Origin: Armatimonadota bacterium
Lineage (GTDB): Bacteria; Armatimonadota; Fimbriimonadia; Fimbriimonadales; Fimbriimonadaceae
NCBI GenBank assembly: GCA_017303935.1
Contig: JAFLBD010000002.1
Location: 124,001-188,000 of the forward strand
Length of the DNA: 64,000 nucleotides
Direction: 5' to 3'
Of the stretch, positions 1 through 7,639 are shown in pieces. The notes beneath the pieces were generated by a model that was not told where the DNA came from, did no database searches, and saw only the letters and a list, made by a program, of their open reading frames with translations. A program made the position numbers and the translations under genes. Each line of letters opens with the position of its first letter. The stretch's first letter is position 1.

Positions 1-657
1 CTTCGCCGTGAGCACGAACCCCTGGAGGGCCCGATTATTGTCGCACCAGTCCACTTCAGCTTCTTGGATCCGCCCATTGTTGCGTGTTCGATGAAGCGCG
101 CCATCACCTTCATGGCCAAGGAAGAACTGTTTAAGCCGTTTCTATTTGGCCCTCTGATCAAGAGCCTGGGAGCGTTTAAGGTTCGCCGCGGTTCGGGGGA
201 TACCGAAGCAATCAAGCTGGCGATCAAATTGTTGAAGGAAGGCCGCGCAGTCCTCATGTTCCCAGAAGGGACCCGTGGCAACGGCGAGACCCTTGGCCAG
301 ATCACCGCGGGCGCAGCGATGCTCGCGAAGCGTACAGGAGCCAAAGTCCTGCCGGTGGGGATTCACGGAACCTACAACGTACTACCGAAGGGCCAGTCGA
401 AACCCAAGCGACACCGGATGGTCGTAGCTTTCGGAGAACCATTTACCTATGCCGACTGCGAAATTGAGGGCGACGACAAGGCAACTCGCGAGAAATTTAA
501 TCAACTCCTGGAGGATTGGCTTCTAGAAGCGACAAGAGCGGCTGGGCTAGAACTTAAAAGGCCACTTTCGCAGAAAAGCCCAGAAAAGTCTCTCGATCCC
601 GCACCGTCCAACGAAGCAGTTGATCCCGCGAAATCTGAATCTCCATCCCACCCATGA
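1..657 (+). CDS. plsC: 1-acyl-sn-glycerol-3-phosphate acyltransferase (PlsC family), 5' end outside window
   Basis: The frame is open from base 1, so the true start lies before the window. The catalytic HX4D motif is seen as HFSFLD at codons 18-23 and the substrate-binding FPEGTR motif at codons 87-92, at the spacing usual for LPLAT acyltransferases. The family adds a second fatty acyl chain to lysophosphatidate at the inner membrane, making phosphatidate. The last 40 or so residues are a Ser/Pro/Glu-rich tail beyond the domain, and this tail overlaps the 3' end of the convergent gene at 554-1171 by 104 bp. The family call is firm; the exact substrate is inferred. Confidence 0.88.
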   Translation, partial: LRREHEPLEGPIIVAPVHFSFLDPPIVACSMKRAITFMAKEELFKPFLFGPLIKSLGAFKVRRGSGDTEAIKLAIKLLKEGRAVLMFPEGTRGNGETLGQITAGAAMLAKRTGAKVLPVGIHGTYNVLPKGQSKPKRHRMVVAFGEPFTYADCEIEGDDKATREKFNQLLEDWLLEATRAAGLELKRPLSQKSPEKSLDPAPSNEAVDPAKSESPSHP

Positions 658-1171
658 GCTGGTGCGAGTCATGTTCGGCGATTAGCCTCACATCGTTGGT
701 GAATGGATATCGAAACGCTAAAAAGAATCCGTCAAACCTTCCCGTTCCGGCACCGATCGTAACATCCGTGGGAGTCATCCCATTGATATCCTGATCGTTG
801 TTGAAACGCAACGTAGCCGCGCCATAAAAACCTCTGCCTCGAACCGTATTCCCGACGGTATCCACCACACCCAACGTGAACCCGAACCCGTAATCTGGAA
901 TCGCAGGGACAAGGTTTATCGCTAAATCTAGGCTGGCATCACCTCGATCTTTACCTCTCAACTTTTCGTAGGTGAACCCGAACTCATACATGTTCCCGAA
1001 ACTACCGATCAACGAGAGATTTCTGTTGTTGATGCTGGCACCTTCAGCAAGAAAATCGAGGCGCAAAGTACCGAGTTGGGGGCGTACTGCGGTGGGCACA
1101 AACACCAATTTCTCAGCGCGAACCGACCCCACCAAGAAAATCGAAACCGCAAAACAAAGCAATTGGCGCAT
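554..1171 (-). CDS. YjbH-like outer-membrane beta-barrel protein
   Basis: About 205 aa when started at the ATG at 1171, which gives a clean signal peptide (MRQLL start, hydrophobic core, cleavage near VRA-EK). A start 12 nt upstream is possible but spoils the signal. The mature part alternates polar and hydrophobic residues and ends in Phe (AKVAF), the usual C-terminal signature for BAM-inserted barrels. Segments such as the DSHQLMGG region recall the YjbH family of exopolysaccharide-linked outer-membrane proteins; that assignment is from memory of the family and is moderate. A TATGGT box at 1179-1184 sits 7 nt before the start codon, so the mRNA may be leaderless. Confidence 0.65.
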   Translation of the reverse strand: MRQLLCFAVSIFLVGSVRAEKLVFVPTAVRPQLGTLRLDFLAEGASINNRNLSLIGSFGNMYEFGFTYEKLRGKDRGDASLDLAINLVPAIPDYGFGFTLGVVDTVGNTVRGRGFYGAATLRFNNDQDINGMTPTDVTIGAGTGRFDGFFLAFRYPFTNDVRLIAEHDSHQLMGGMEIQISRDQLLRWTVRDRETFLGFSAKVAF

Positions 1172-1206
1172 CTTGCAGACCATACCAGAGTGTCTACACT
1201 AGGAGC

Positions 1207-2295
1207 ATGGCAAAAGAGTTGCCTAAACGACTGGAATTTATCGAAGGGATGCGCGGGATTGCTGCCCTTTATGTCGTGCTGCAACATATCGTTACACTCA
1301 CCGACCCCTACGGCAAGCTGCCTTTGCCTGGTGCGATCAAAGCGGTCATGGGGAGTCTGCTATACGGCCATTTCGCCGTCTCAGCGTTTATTGTGTTGTC
1401 AGGTTTTTGCCTTCAAATGGCACTATTCCAGCGAGGAGACGGCACCCTGACCGATGTCGAGTCGTTCCTGATCCGGCGGTGCCGCAGAATTCTTCCGCCG
1501 TACTACGCTTGCCTCGCGTTCTCAGTGCTGGTCGTCCTCACGGTGACGACCAAGCAATCTGGAATGCCGTGGGAGCAGTACTTGCCGCTCACCACAGAGA
1601 ACTTGATGGCTCATGTGCTGATGATTCATAACTTCAGCCGCGACTGGATGTATAAGATTAACGGTGTACTTTGGTCGATTTCAATCGAGTTTCAGCTGTA
1701 CTTTTTGTTCCCACTGATCTGCGCCGCGATGGTGAAATTCGGAATTTTGCGCAGCCTGATCTGTTCAGGTTTGATCGCAACCGGTTGTCTTTTGTTATTC
1801 CCGGTCACCGAGAAGTTGTACATTTGGTATTTCGGCCTCTTTGTGCTAGGCATGGCTTCGGCACGTTGGACATTTGATCAACAATTCCAGGGCTTAGGAC
1901 TGCGCAGATTTGGATTTGGGTCCTTCGGATTGTTCTTACTGGCCTGCCTTTCGACGCAATGGACCAAAGAACTCGCAATCCGAGATCTTCTGATGGGGGG
2001 ATCGATTGCACTGATGCTGGTGTATTGCAGCAAGGACATTGCAGGTTGGCTACCTAGGCTTTTGAGCAATCGAATGCTCGCCGTCTTGGGGACCTTTAGC
2101 TACAGCCTCTATTTGATCCACCACCCGATTTTACAAATCGTCTACGTCTCCCGGCCTGTGATCATGCAAACCCCGCTGCGATCGGTAGGCTATATGTTTA
2201 GCATCGGGCTATTGATGGCCATCGCTTGCTCGTTCGTCTTCTTCTGGTTCTTCGAGCGGCCATTCCTGCGCTCCAAGAGCTCTCAGCCGAGCTAG
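1207..2295 (+). CDS. Acyltransferase 3 family membrane protein (OafA/YrhL-like)
   Basis: A 362-aa polytopic protein with about ten hydrophobic segments. The N-terminus has the family's RGIAALYVVLQH stretch (residues 16-27), with the His that is essential in acyltransferase 3 proteins, and an RRCRRILPPYY motif after the second segment. The family O-acetylates or O-acylates lipopolysaccharide, capsule or other surface glycans at the inner membrane. A TACACT box at 1195-1200 lies 6 nt before the ATG, and the gap also contains AGGAG, so either leaderless or very short-leader initiation is possible. The 3' end overlaps the convergent gene at 2209 by 87 bp. The target glycan cannot be told. Confidence 0.88.
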   Translation: MAKELPKRLEFIEGMRGIAALYVVLQHIVTLTDPYGKLPLPGAIKAVMGSLLYGHFAVSAFIVLSGFCLQMALFQRGDGTLTDVESFLIRRCRRILPPYYACLAFSVLVVLTVTTKQSGMPWEQYLPLTTENLMAHVLMIHNFSRDWMYKINGVLWSISIEFQLYFLFPLICAAMVKFGILRSLICSGLIATGCLLLFPVTEKLYIWYFGLFVLGMASARWTFDQQFQGLGLRRFGFGSFGLFLLACLSTQWTKELAIRDLLMGGSIALMLVYCSKDIAGWLPRLLSNRMLAVLGTFSYSLYLIHHPILQIVYVSRPVIMQTPLRSVGYMFSIGLLMAIACSFVFFWFFERPFLRSKSSQPS

Positions 2296-2871
2296 TTCAC
2301 TAAACGTCGCGACTTGGTGTGGCGACTGCGCCAGGTAGCTCAGCAACTGTTGATGGGCCGACAGGTCAATGGAAGGCTCACCTTCACCGACGCCCATGAA
2401 AGCAAATACCAGCCAAGAGTTTGGCGGAGCGTGCTCGATAAATCCGATCAACTCCGGCCCTGAATAGTTATCACAGTAGAGAGCCCTGATTGGGAGCCCG
2501 GACCCAATTCGATTGATTCCTTCTACTCCTGTTCGAGTGAATAGAACAGGATTTTGGAGCGGTTGATCGAAAGCTCTTTGAGCAATGCTCTGGCAACGTT
2601 CGCCAAAGAACTCGAAAACAAACTCGTTCGTTTCTCGAATTAATTGATCTGAATGTGTTGAAAATTCTGAGAGCACTCCGCCGTTGCCAATCTCGTGTCC
2701 AGCAGCATGAGCTTCGCGCCAAACTCTTGGTCTAGCCAAAACTTCGCTAGGATCGATGAAGAATGTGCCCTTGAACCCAAAGGCATCTAGCGCCGGTAAC
2801 ACGATCTCGGCATGCCCGATCGTAGAGCCATCGTAGGTCAAACTCACGTACGTCAGGCCTGTGGTCAGCAT
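2209..2871 (-). CDS. Polysaccharide-deacetylase-like (NodB fold) protein with lost metal ligands
   Basis: A 220-aa protein with the NodB landmarks: a SLTYDG first motif near residue 13, a KGTFF strand and a GHEIGNGG second motif. Active enzymes have TFDDG and HxxxH; here the metal-binding second Asp is Gly and the second His of motif 2 is Gly, so a normal zinc deacetylase is unlikely. There is no signal peptide. The ATG overlaps the stop of queE (TAATG), so it is probably translated with queE. What it does there is unknown. The acidic C-terminal tail overlaps the convergent acyltransferase gene. Confidence 0.7.
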   Translation of the reverse strand: MLTTGLTYVSLTYDGSTIGHAEIVLPALDAFGFKGTFFIDPSEVLARPRVWREAHAAGHEIGNGGVLSEFSTHSDQLIRETNEFVFEFFGERCQSIAQRAFDQPLQNPVLFTRTGVEGINRIGSGLPIRALYCDNYSGPELIGFIEHAPPNSWLVFAFMGVGEGEPSIDLSAHQQLLSYLAQSPHQVATFSELARLRALGAQEWPLEEPEEDERASDGHQ

Positions 2872-3566
2872 TATGTGGCTCGCGTATCACCAAACAGGTC
2901 GATCTGCAACCTCGGACCAAGCCGCCATCCCTTCTCCACACAAACTTTAACGAGAAGCCTGGCTGTCTCCCATATTCGCGACACGTCTCGTCCTTCGGGC
3001 ATGAGAAATACTGGAGCATCTCCAATTTGTAGTTGAGTCAGGATTTGTTCGATTTCCGAAACATCTCGATCAATTGATTCCGCGGCGACGACAAATTTCA
3101 GCTGGCTCGGATAGCTTGAAAGCAACGAATTGAGTGCCTCAAAGTTCAAGCGCGTAGTCTCATGACGATCCGCCCATACCGCGTCATCCGTCGGCGTCGA
3201 ATGTGAGAGTTTCGGGCTGATCGACATCAAGTCGCACTCAAGTTCTCGGAAAACTGTTCCAGCGGTTTCAATTGTGATGTGGTGCCCAGCATCCTTTAGC
3301 CGACGACATAAATCCGATGTAGCATCAAAAATCATCGGCTCTCCACCAGTGATCACAATGTTTCGGTTTCCGAAAGATTTAGCTTGCTCCATGATCGCGT
3401 CAATCGACAAAACAGGCCCCTCGGGATTCCAGCTCGCATACGGTGTATCGCACCAAACACACCTCAAATTGCATCCAGAAATGCGCACGAAAGTGCTCGG
3501 TGCGCCAGCGAGCAATCCTTCACCTTGAAGGCTCGAAAAACTCTCTGAAATTCTTAGGTTTGCCAC
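2871..3566 (-). CDS. queE: 7-carboxy-7-deazaguanine synthase (radical SAM)
   Basis: QueE turns 6-carboxytetrahydropterin into 7-carboxy-7-deazaguanine on the way to preQ0 and queuosine. Started at the GTG at 3566 (V-ANLRISESFSS) the protein is 231 aa, a usual length; longer in-frame starts would run into the divergent ChaN-like gene. The SAM-cluster motif CNLRCVWC is at residues 32-39 (CX3CX2C, the canonical radical SAM spacing). FSSLQGEG near the N-terminus and the TGGEPM stretch are typical of QueE. The pathway partners queD and queC lie 0.9 kb upstream on the same strand, separated by an opposite-strand gene. Confidence 0.92.
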   Translation of the reverse strand: MANLRISESFSSLQGEGLLAGAPSTFVRISGCNLRCVWCDTPYASWNPEGPVLSIDAIMEQAKSFGNRNIVITGGEPMIFDATSDLCRRLKDAGHHITIETAGTVFRELECDLMSISPKLSHSTPTDDAVWADRHETTRLNFEALNSLLSSYPSQLKFVVAAESIDRDVSEIEQILTQLQIGDAPVFLMPEGRDVSRIWETARLLVKVCVEKGWRLGPRLQIDLFGDTRAT

Positions 3567-3591
3567 CGCTATTAAAGGATAGAATAATCTT

Positions 3592-4452
3592 ATGCTTCCA
3601 GTTTGGATCGCCGTTCTTGCCGCATCACAAGAGGTGAATGTGTACCAACTCGATATTGGGCCAAACCGCAGTTTTGTGGCAAAAAGTGGGTTCACCAGCA
3701 TGTCGGACGGTACTTCAGCGACAGCCGCCGCCATCGCTCAGGCTGCCGATGGATACACCTACTTACTGTTCGGCGAGCAGCACGATAACCAAAACCATAA
3801 GGAAGCCGTGGCCCAGATCATTCAGGCCCTTGTCGATCGTGGCCGAATTGTCTCGGTGGGCTTAGAAATGTTCACCCGCCCCAACCAAGGCAACCTTTAC
3901 AATTGGTCGCTAGGAAAATGGGATGAGTCCACCTTTATCGAGCAATCGAATTGGAAGAGCCAATGGGGATTTGATTATTCGATCTACCGACCGATGTTTG
4001 AAGCAGTGAAGCAGAACCGGCTTCCGCTAGTCGCGCTGAACATTCCTCGGGAATGGGTCCGAACAGTCAGCCGCAACGGTCCAGAGTCTCTTCCCGCCGA
4101 AGCCCGCGAACAAGTGCCGCCAATCGATACGAACAACAAGGACCACCAGGCTGTCTTTGGCGCATTAATGGGAGGGCATCCACCCAGCGACGGGATGAAG
4201 AACATCTATGCCGCTCAAGTACTTTGGGATGTCGCAATGGCCGATTCCGCACTTAAAGCCATGAATCGCTGGCCGCACAATCCAAAGCGGATCATGGTCA
4301 TCCTTGCTGGATCGGGGCACGTCATGTATGGCCAAGGAATAAACTATCGACTGCATCAGCAGGCAGGAGTGAATTCACTCAGCGTGATTGGCGTCGATTC
4401 CAGCCAATCGGTTCGTTCGGGAATTGGTGACTACACCTACGTTGGCGGCTAG
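3592..4452 (+). CDS. ChaN-like (haem-binding uptake, Tiki superfamily) protein
   Basis: A 286-aa protein with the paired GxxH motifs of the ChaN/EreA-like fold: GEQHDNQNH at residues 61-69 and AGSGHVMYG around 239-247, plus SVGLEMFTR between them. The N-terminus (LPVWIAVLAAS) is a short, weak signal-like segment, so export is uncertain. Members include an iron-regulated haem-binding lipoprotein, but many are uncharacterised putative metal-dependent hydrolases. It stands alone on the plus strand between queE and queD. A TAGAAT box at 3580-3585 is 6 nt before the ATG, a leaderless arrangement. The stop overlaps the end of queD by 4 bp. Confidence 0.8.
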   Translation: MLPVWIAVLAASQEVNVYQLDIGPNRSFVAKSGFTSMSDGTSATAAAIAQAADGYTYLLFGEQHDNQNHKEAVAQIIQALVDRGRIVSVGLEMFTRPNQGNLYNWSLGKWDESTFIEQSNWKSQWGFDYSIYRPMFEAVKQNRLPLVALNIPREWVRTVSRNGPESLPAEAREQVPPIDTNNKDHQAVFGALMGGHPPSDGMKNIYAAQVLWDVAMADSALKAMNRWPHNPKRIMVILAGSGHVMYGQGINYRLHQQAGVNSLSVIGVDSSQSVRSGIGDYTYVGG

Positions 4453-4928
4453 TCAATACCGAATTCGGCCCAACTGCTCGGCGTTTCCCAAACTCGGACG
4501 CGCTCGACTTGCGTGCGTCCTGCAGGGATGCTAAACGTCAAGCCGTCTTTGTTTTTGCCTTTCCACCCTGTACGCAGGATTTCGGCGACCGCTTCGAAGA
4601 TGTCCCGAGCGATGACCTCTGTGGTGGGGTCTTGATCTTCATACACGATCATCGCGTCGCCATACGCTTTGACCAAACTTTTCATCATCGGGTCATTTGA
4701 GTTGATTGCCATCGAATGATCAAACATATCGATGAAATCCTTCATGGCTAGTTTGAGCGCTGAGAAGTCGACCACCATATCGTTCGCATCCAGCTGTTTG
4801 GCGACCAAGACAATCTCAATTCGGCGGGTGTGACCATGCGGAAATCGGCAGCTTCCAGGATGCTTACTGAGCATGTGCCCAGACTCCACTGTGAAACTCT
4901 TACAAATTCGGTAAACGCCCTGACTCAA
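4449..4928 (-). CDS. queD: 6-carboxy-5,6,7,8-tetrahydropterin synthase
   Basis: QueD converts dihydroneopterin triphosphate to 6-carboxytetrahydropterin. With the TTG start at 4928 the protein is 159 aa. It then has the zinc ligands His18, His31 and His33 (HGH) and the catalytic Cys27 at the spacing of the family. The longer frame to 4982 would run back into queC. The TTG lies 10 nt after the queC stop with AGGGA just upstream, so queC and queD are one transcript. The C-terminal half has the usual DHSMAIN segment and an ETPSSWAEF end. Confidence 0.9.
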   Translation of the reverse strand: MSQGVYRICKSFTVESGHMLSKHPGSCRFPHGHTRRIEIVLVAKQLDANDMVVDFSALKLAMKDFIDMFDHSMAINSNDPMMKSLVKAYGDAMIVYEDQDPTTEVIARDIFEAVAEILRTGWKGKNKDGLTFSIPAGRTQVERVRVWETPSSWAEFGID

Positions 4929-4938
4929 AACATCCCTA

Positions 4939-5628
4939 TTATGATGCGCCCAACACAGGATCTGACATTCCGAGCTCTTCAAACGCTCGCTTCCGGATCA
5001 GGCAAGAGTCGCAATGGCCACACGCCTTCCCGGTTGGCGACGGGTCATAGCAAGAGTGGGTCTTTCCATAATCCACCCCTAATCTCAGCCCTTCTTCGAT
5101 GATCTCGCGCTTGGTCAGGTGGATGAGCGGCGTATGGATTTTGAGCAAATTGCCCTCCACCGCCGCCTTAGTGGAGAGATTTGCCATGGCTTCAAACGCT
5201 GAAATGAACTCTGGTCGGCAATCAGGATAGCCGCTGTAGTCCACAACATTCACCCCGATTCCGATGTCGTTTGCGCCGATAACCTCAGCGTACGCGAGGC
5301 CGTAGCTCAGGAATATGGTGTTCCGTGCAGGCACATAAGTGATTGGAATTTCATCCGCTACGAGATGATCTTTGGGCACCTCAATGTCAGCAGTGAGAGC
5401 ACTACCTCCAAAATTGCGAAGGTCAATTTCGATGATCTTATGGTCGCGCACCTTCAGAAACTCAGCGGCTTCTTTCGCAGCTTGCAATTCCGCATGGTGC
5501 CGCTGGCCGTACATGAAGCTGAGTGCGTAAAGCTCATACCCAGCCTCGCGAAGCATTGCTCCCGCGGTCACCGAGTCCAGTCCACCACTCAGCAACAAAA
5601 TTAGCTTTGGCACATCCACAAACACCAT
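4939..5628 (-). CDS. queC: 7-cyano-7-deazaguanine synthase
   Basis: QueC makes preQ0 from 7-carboxy-7-deazaguanine, ammonia and ATP. The PP-loop SGGLDS is at residues 14-19 and the zinc-binding cysteines are at 193, 203, 206 and 209 (CxxxxxxxxxCGHCDSC pattern). The 229-aa length is normal. The start is not certain: the ATG at 5628 overlaps a CATAAT box, and GTG codons a few residues later would leave a 7-nt gap to it. It heads the queC-queD unit; queF, queA and tgt are not in this window. Confidence 0.92.
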   Translation of the reverse strand: MVFVDVPKLILLLSGGLDSVTAGAMLREAGYELYALSFMYGQRHHAELQAAKEAAEFLKVRDHKIIEIDLRNFGGSALTADIEVPKDHLVADEIPITYVPARNTIFLSYGLAYAEVIGANDIGIGVNVVDYSGYPDCRPEFISAFEAMANLSTKAAVEGNLLKIHTPLIHLTKREIIEEGLRLGVDYGKTHSCYDPSPTGKACGHCDSCLIRKRAFEELGMSDPVLGAS

Positions 5629-5663
5629 TATGAATCAGCAGCAAATTGAACTAAAATAGCGGC

Positions 5664-5999
5664 ATGAATCAGCTCATGGACAGTCCTCTCATCGCGAGCT
5701 TGCTGGAATCAGATTTTCCCGAAGAAGTGGTCGTGATCCAGCTAGACCGGGATCCGAATAAGCATCTCTGTCTCCGGGCCGAAAACGTGCCCGGTTACGA
5801 TGTGGTTCATGGACTCGGATGCACCAAGTCCATCGAAGATGCCCATGCGATGATGCAGTTTTATGGATTTCCGGGCCACCCGACGACAATTCGATTTGAA
5901 GATGCACGTCAACTCGCCAAGACGAAGCAAGATCCTGTGGCGGGTTTGCTGCTCGAAGATGGCCTGGGCAACTGCATCGCCTTCCACTTTGTGAAATAA
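5664..5999 (+). CDS. Hypothetical protein, 111 aa
   Basis: A small soluble protein with no signal peptide, membrane segment or family I recognise. It looks coding: a TAAAAT box at 5652-5657 is followed after 6 nt by ATG, no other gene overlaps it, and it ends just before a strong hairpin at 6002-6028. It is divergent from queC. Confidence 0.65.
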   Translation: MNQLMDSPLIASLLESDFPEEVVVIQLDRDPNKHLCLRAENVPGYDVVHGLGCTKSIEDAHAMMQFYGFPGHPTTIRFEDARQLAKTKQDPVAGLLLEDGLGNCIAFHFVK

Positions 6000-6001
6000 A
6001 A

Positions 6002-6028
6002 AACGCCCAGCCGGATTGGCTGGGCGTT
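6002..6028 (-). terminator. Rho-independent terminator, mainly for the minus-strand gene at 6046-7515
   Basis: A perfect 11-bp stem (AACGCCCAGCC / GGCTGGGCGTT) with a 5-nt loop. On the minus strand it is followed by TTTTTTATTT, giving a good intrinsic terminator after the stop at 6046. On the plus strand the tail is poorer (CTTGATTCT), so it may also partly stop the 111-aa gene. Confidence 0.85.
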
Positions 6029-6045
6029 CTTGATTCTGACTGAAC

Positions 6046-7515
6046 TTACAGGACTCTTCGATAGCTGAAATTCAGCGTTCGCTTCTCGTTTGGCTTCAAT
6101 CGCACCGTCCATTTCGCAGATGTGTACGGATTGAGCTGATTGATCCGTTGGTTCATCTTTCGAGATTCGCCGCCGCCATCGAGCGAAAGCAACTCGCCAT
6201 TGAATCCAGTTTCGATTTCGATGAGGGCATCTTCTTTCTTCATGTTCTGAATGTCGATTTTGCCGTTGCGCACCACCCGCTGGTGGGTAACGTTGTCGAT
6301 CACGACCGTATCACTGGAAGTCTCCGTGCCTGTAAACCGAGCTGGAATGTCCATTGCCCGGGCGAGTCGCAGAGTGCCATCCGCTCCTGCCGGCGTGTAC
6401 TTGAGCATATCTTGCCCAACAAGATTGTTGTTCTTGTAGGCTGTAGCTGGCGCGGTGGTCAGTGGCACACCACTGGTATTTTTGAACTTGATCGTCTGCC
6501 AAGTATCCGGAACAGAGTCCCCGATTTCCTCAGCGGGAATATCAAGTGTGTAGAGCGTCGAATAGGTCGTCGCGTTCTCAAACAGAACGAAATAGCCTTT
6601 CTCTCCACGCTTCAGTTCAACCTTCTTGCTGCGATAGTAGAAAAGTTCGCCGACAGCATCGCCATCAGCTGGACCTGCTTCGAACGCCTTCTCCATCGAA
6701 AATCCCGCATCTGCGGCTGGTGCTCGATTTTGCATCGCTCCACCACCTGCAAATCCTCCTGGCATACCGGCAGATCCGCGAGCGTTCATCTGGGCTGTAA
6801 ACAGTGTAAACGGATCGTTTTCGTACAAGAACGGGATGTTTGGTGCGCCGGCCACGAACGATAAGTCGGCATCCTTCAGATCTCCAATTTCATTTGTCAC
6901 CGAGGTTCGCATCGTGAGCTTTAACCGAGAATCGTCCAAGATGTCCACCCAGTACATCGGCGTCCAGTCTAGGCCAGGTTCGACGCTGAGCAAATACAGG
7001 GATCCCGGGCCATTCGCTTTTACGCGCAATCCACCAGTGCTCGTCGCCACCTCAGTGGTCGTCTTCACATTGCCCTTGATCAAAGCTTGAGTGATATCGT
7101 TGACATTGACGATCTCCAAGCCCTTATCCGTCTGCACCATCGCCACGCTATTGATGTCGATGAGCTTGCCAACCAGCTTGACGTTTCGGCTAGTGGTCAA
7201 TTCGACTTCGGCCCCTTTGTTGAGGGCAAGAAGCACCGGAATCGACTGGGCGACTGCTTGAACTTTATCGGTCACCGTGGTGTTGACCATTGATTCTAAC
7301 TTGAGACCTGGCGAGCCATAAACCCAGAACGTTCCCATCACCGATGGGGTTATGCTGCCGATCATCGTGTCGCCGTCAGCGTCCAATTCCACTTTTCGAA
7401 TCACGGCGGTGTATCCGTTTTTGTACAGCGCGCCTTGAACGATCTGCGGAACTTTTACATCACTGGCACCGGGTGCCATAACGGCCGATAAAGCCAAAGC
7501 ATAAATAGATAGCAT
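6046..7515 (-). CDS. Secreted DUF4139-like domain protein
   Basis: A 489-aa protein with an N-terminal signal peptide (cleaved near residue 17-20). The middle and C-terminal parts have the features I associate with DUF4139/MuiA-like proteins: a DWTPMYWVDI segment near residue 185, long beta-rich stretches, a PAEE segment, and a C-terminal KPNEKRTLNFSYRRVL end. A Gly/Ala/Met-rich linker lies around residues 245-270. The function of the family is not established. It is divergent from uvrA and separated from it by 124 bp. Confidence 0.6.
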   Translation of the reverse strand: MLSIYALALSAVMAPGASDVKVPQIVQGALYKNGYTAVIRKVELDADGDTMIGSITPSVMGTFWVYGSPGLKLESMVNTTVTDKVQAVAQSIPVLLALNKGAEVELTTSRNVKLVGKLIDINSVAMVQTDKGLEIVNVNDITQALIKGNVKTTTEVATSTGGLRVKANGPGSLYLLSVEPGLDWTPMYWVDILDDSRLKLTMRTSVTNEIGDLKDADLSFVAGAPNIPFLYENDPFTLFTAQMNARGSAGMPGGFAGGGAMQNRAPAADAGFSMEKAFEAGPADGDAVGELFYYRSKKVELKRGEKGYFVLFENATTYSTLYTLDIPAEEIGDSVPDTWQTIKFKNTSGVPLTTAPATAYKNNNLVGQDMLKYTPAGADGTLRLARAMDIPARFTGTETSSDTVVIDNVTHQRVVRNGKIDIQNMKKEDALIEIETGFNGELLSLDGGGESRKMNQRINQLNPYTSAKWTVRLKPNEKRTLNFSYRRVL

Positions 7516-7639
7516 TTGTTTGAAGTTTCCTCCGATTCAGTTATGAAACGCCTGACTAGCACGCGGTGGTTCGCCAAATGAGAATTTTTTGCGAGCGGCA
7601 TCTCAATCATAGTGGTATTCTTTCGTCTACCTTTTAGCT

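Noticed and set aside
6148-6864. 238-aa open frame opposite the DUF4139-like gene
   Set aside because: It lies wholly inside a gene with signal peptide and terminator on the other strand and has no domain.
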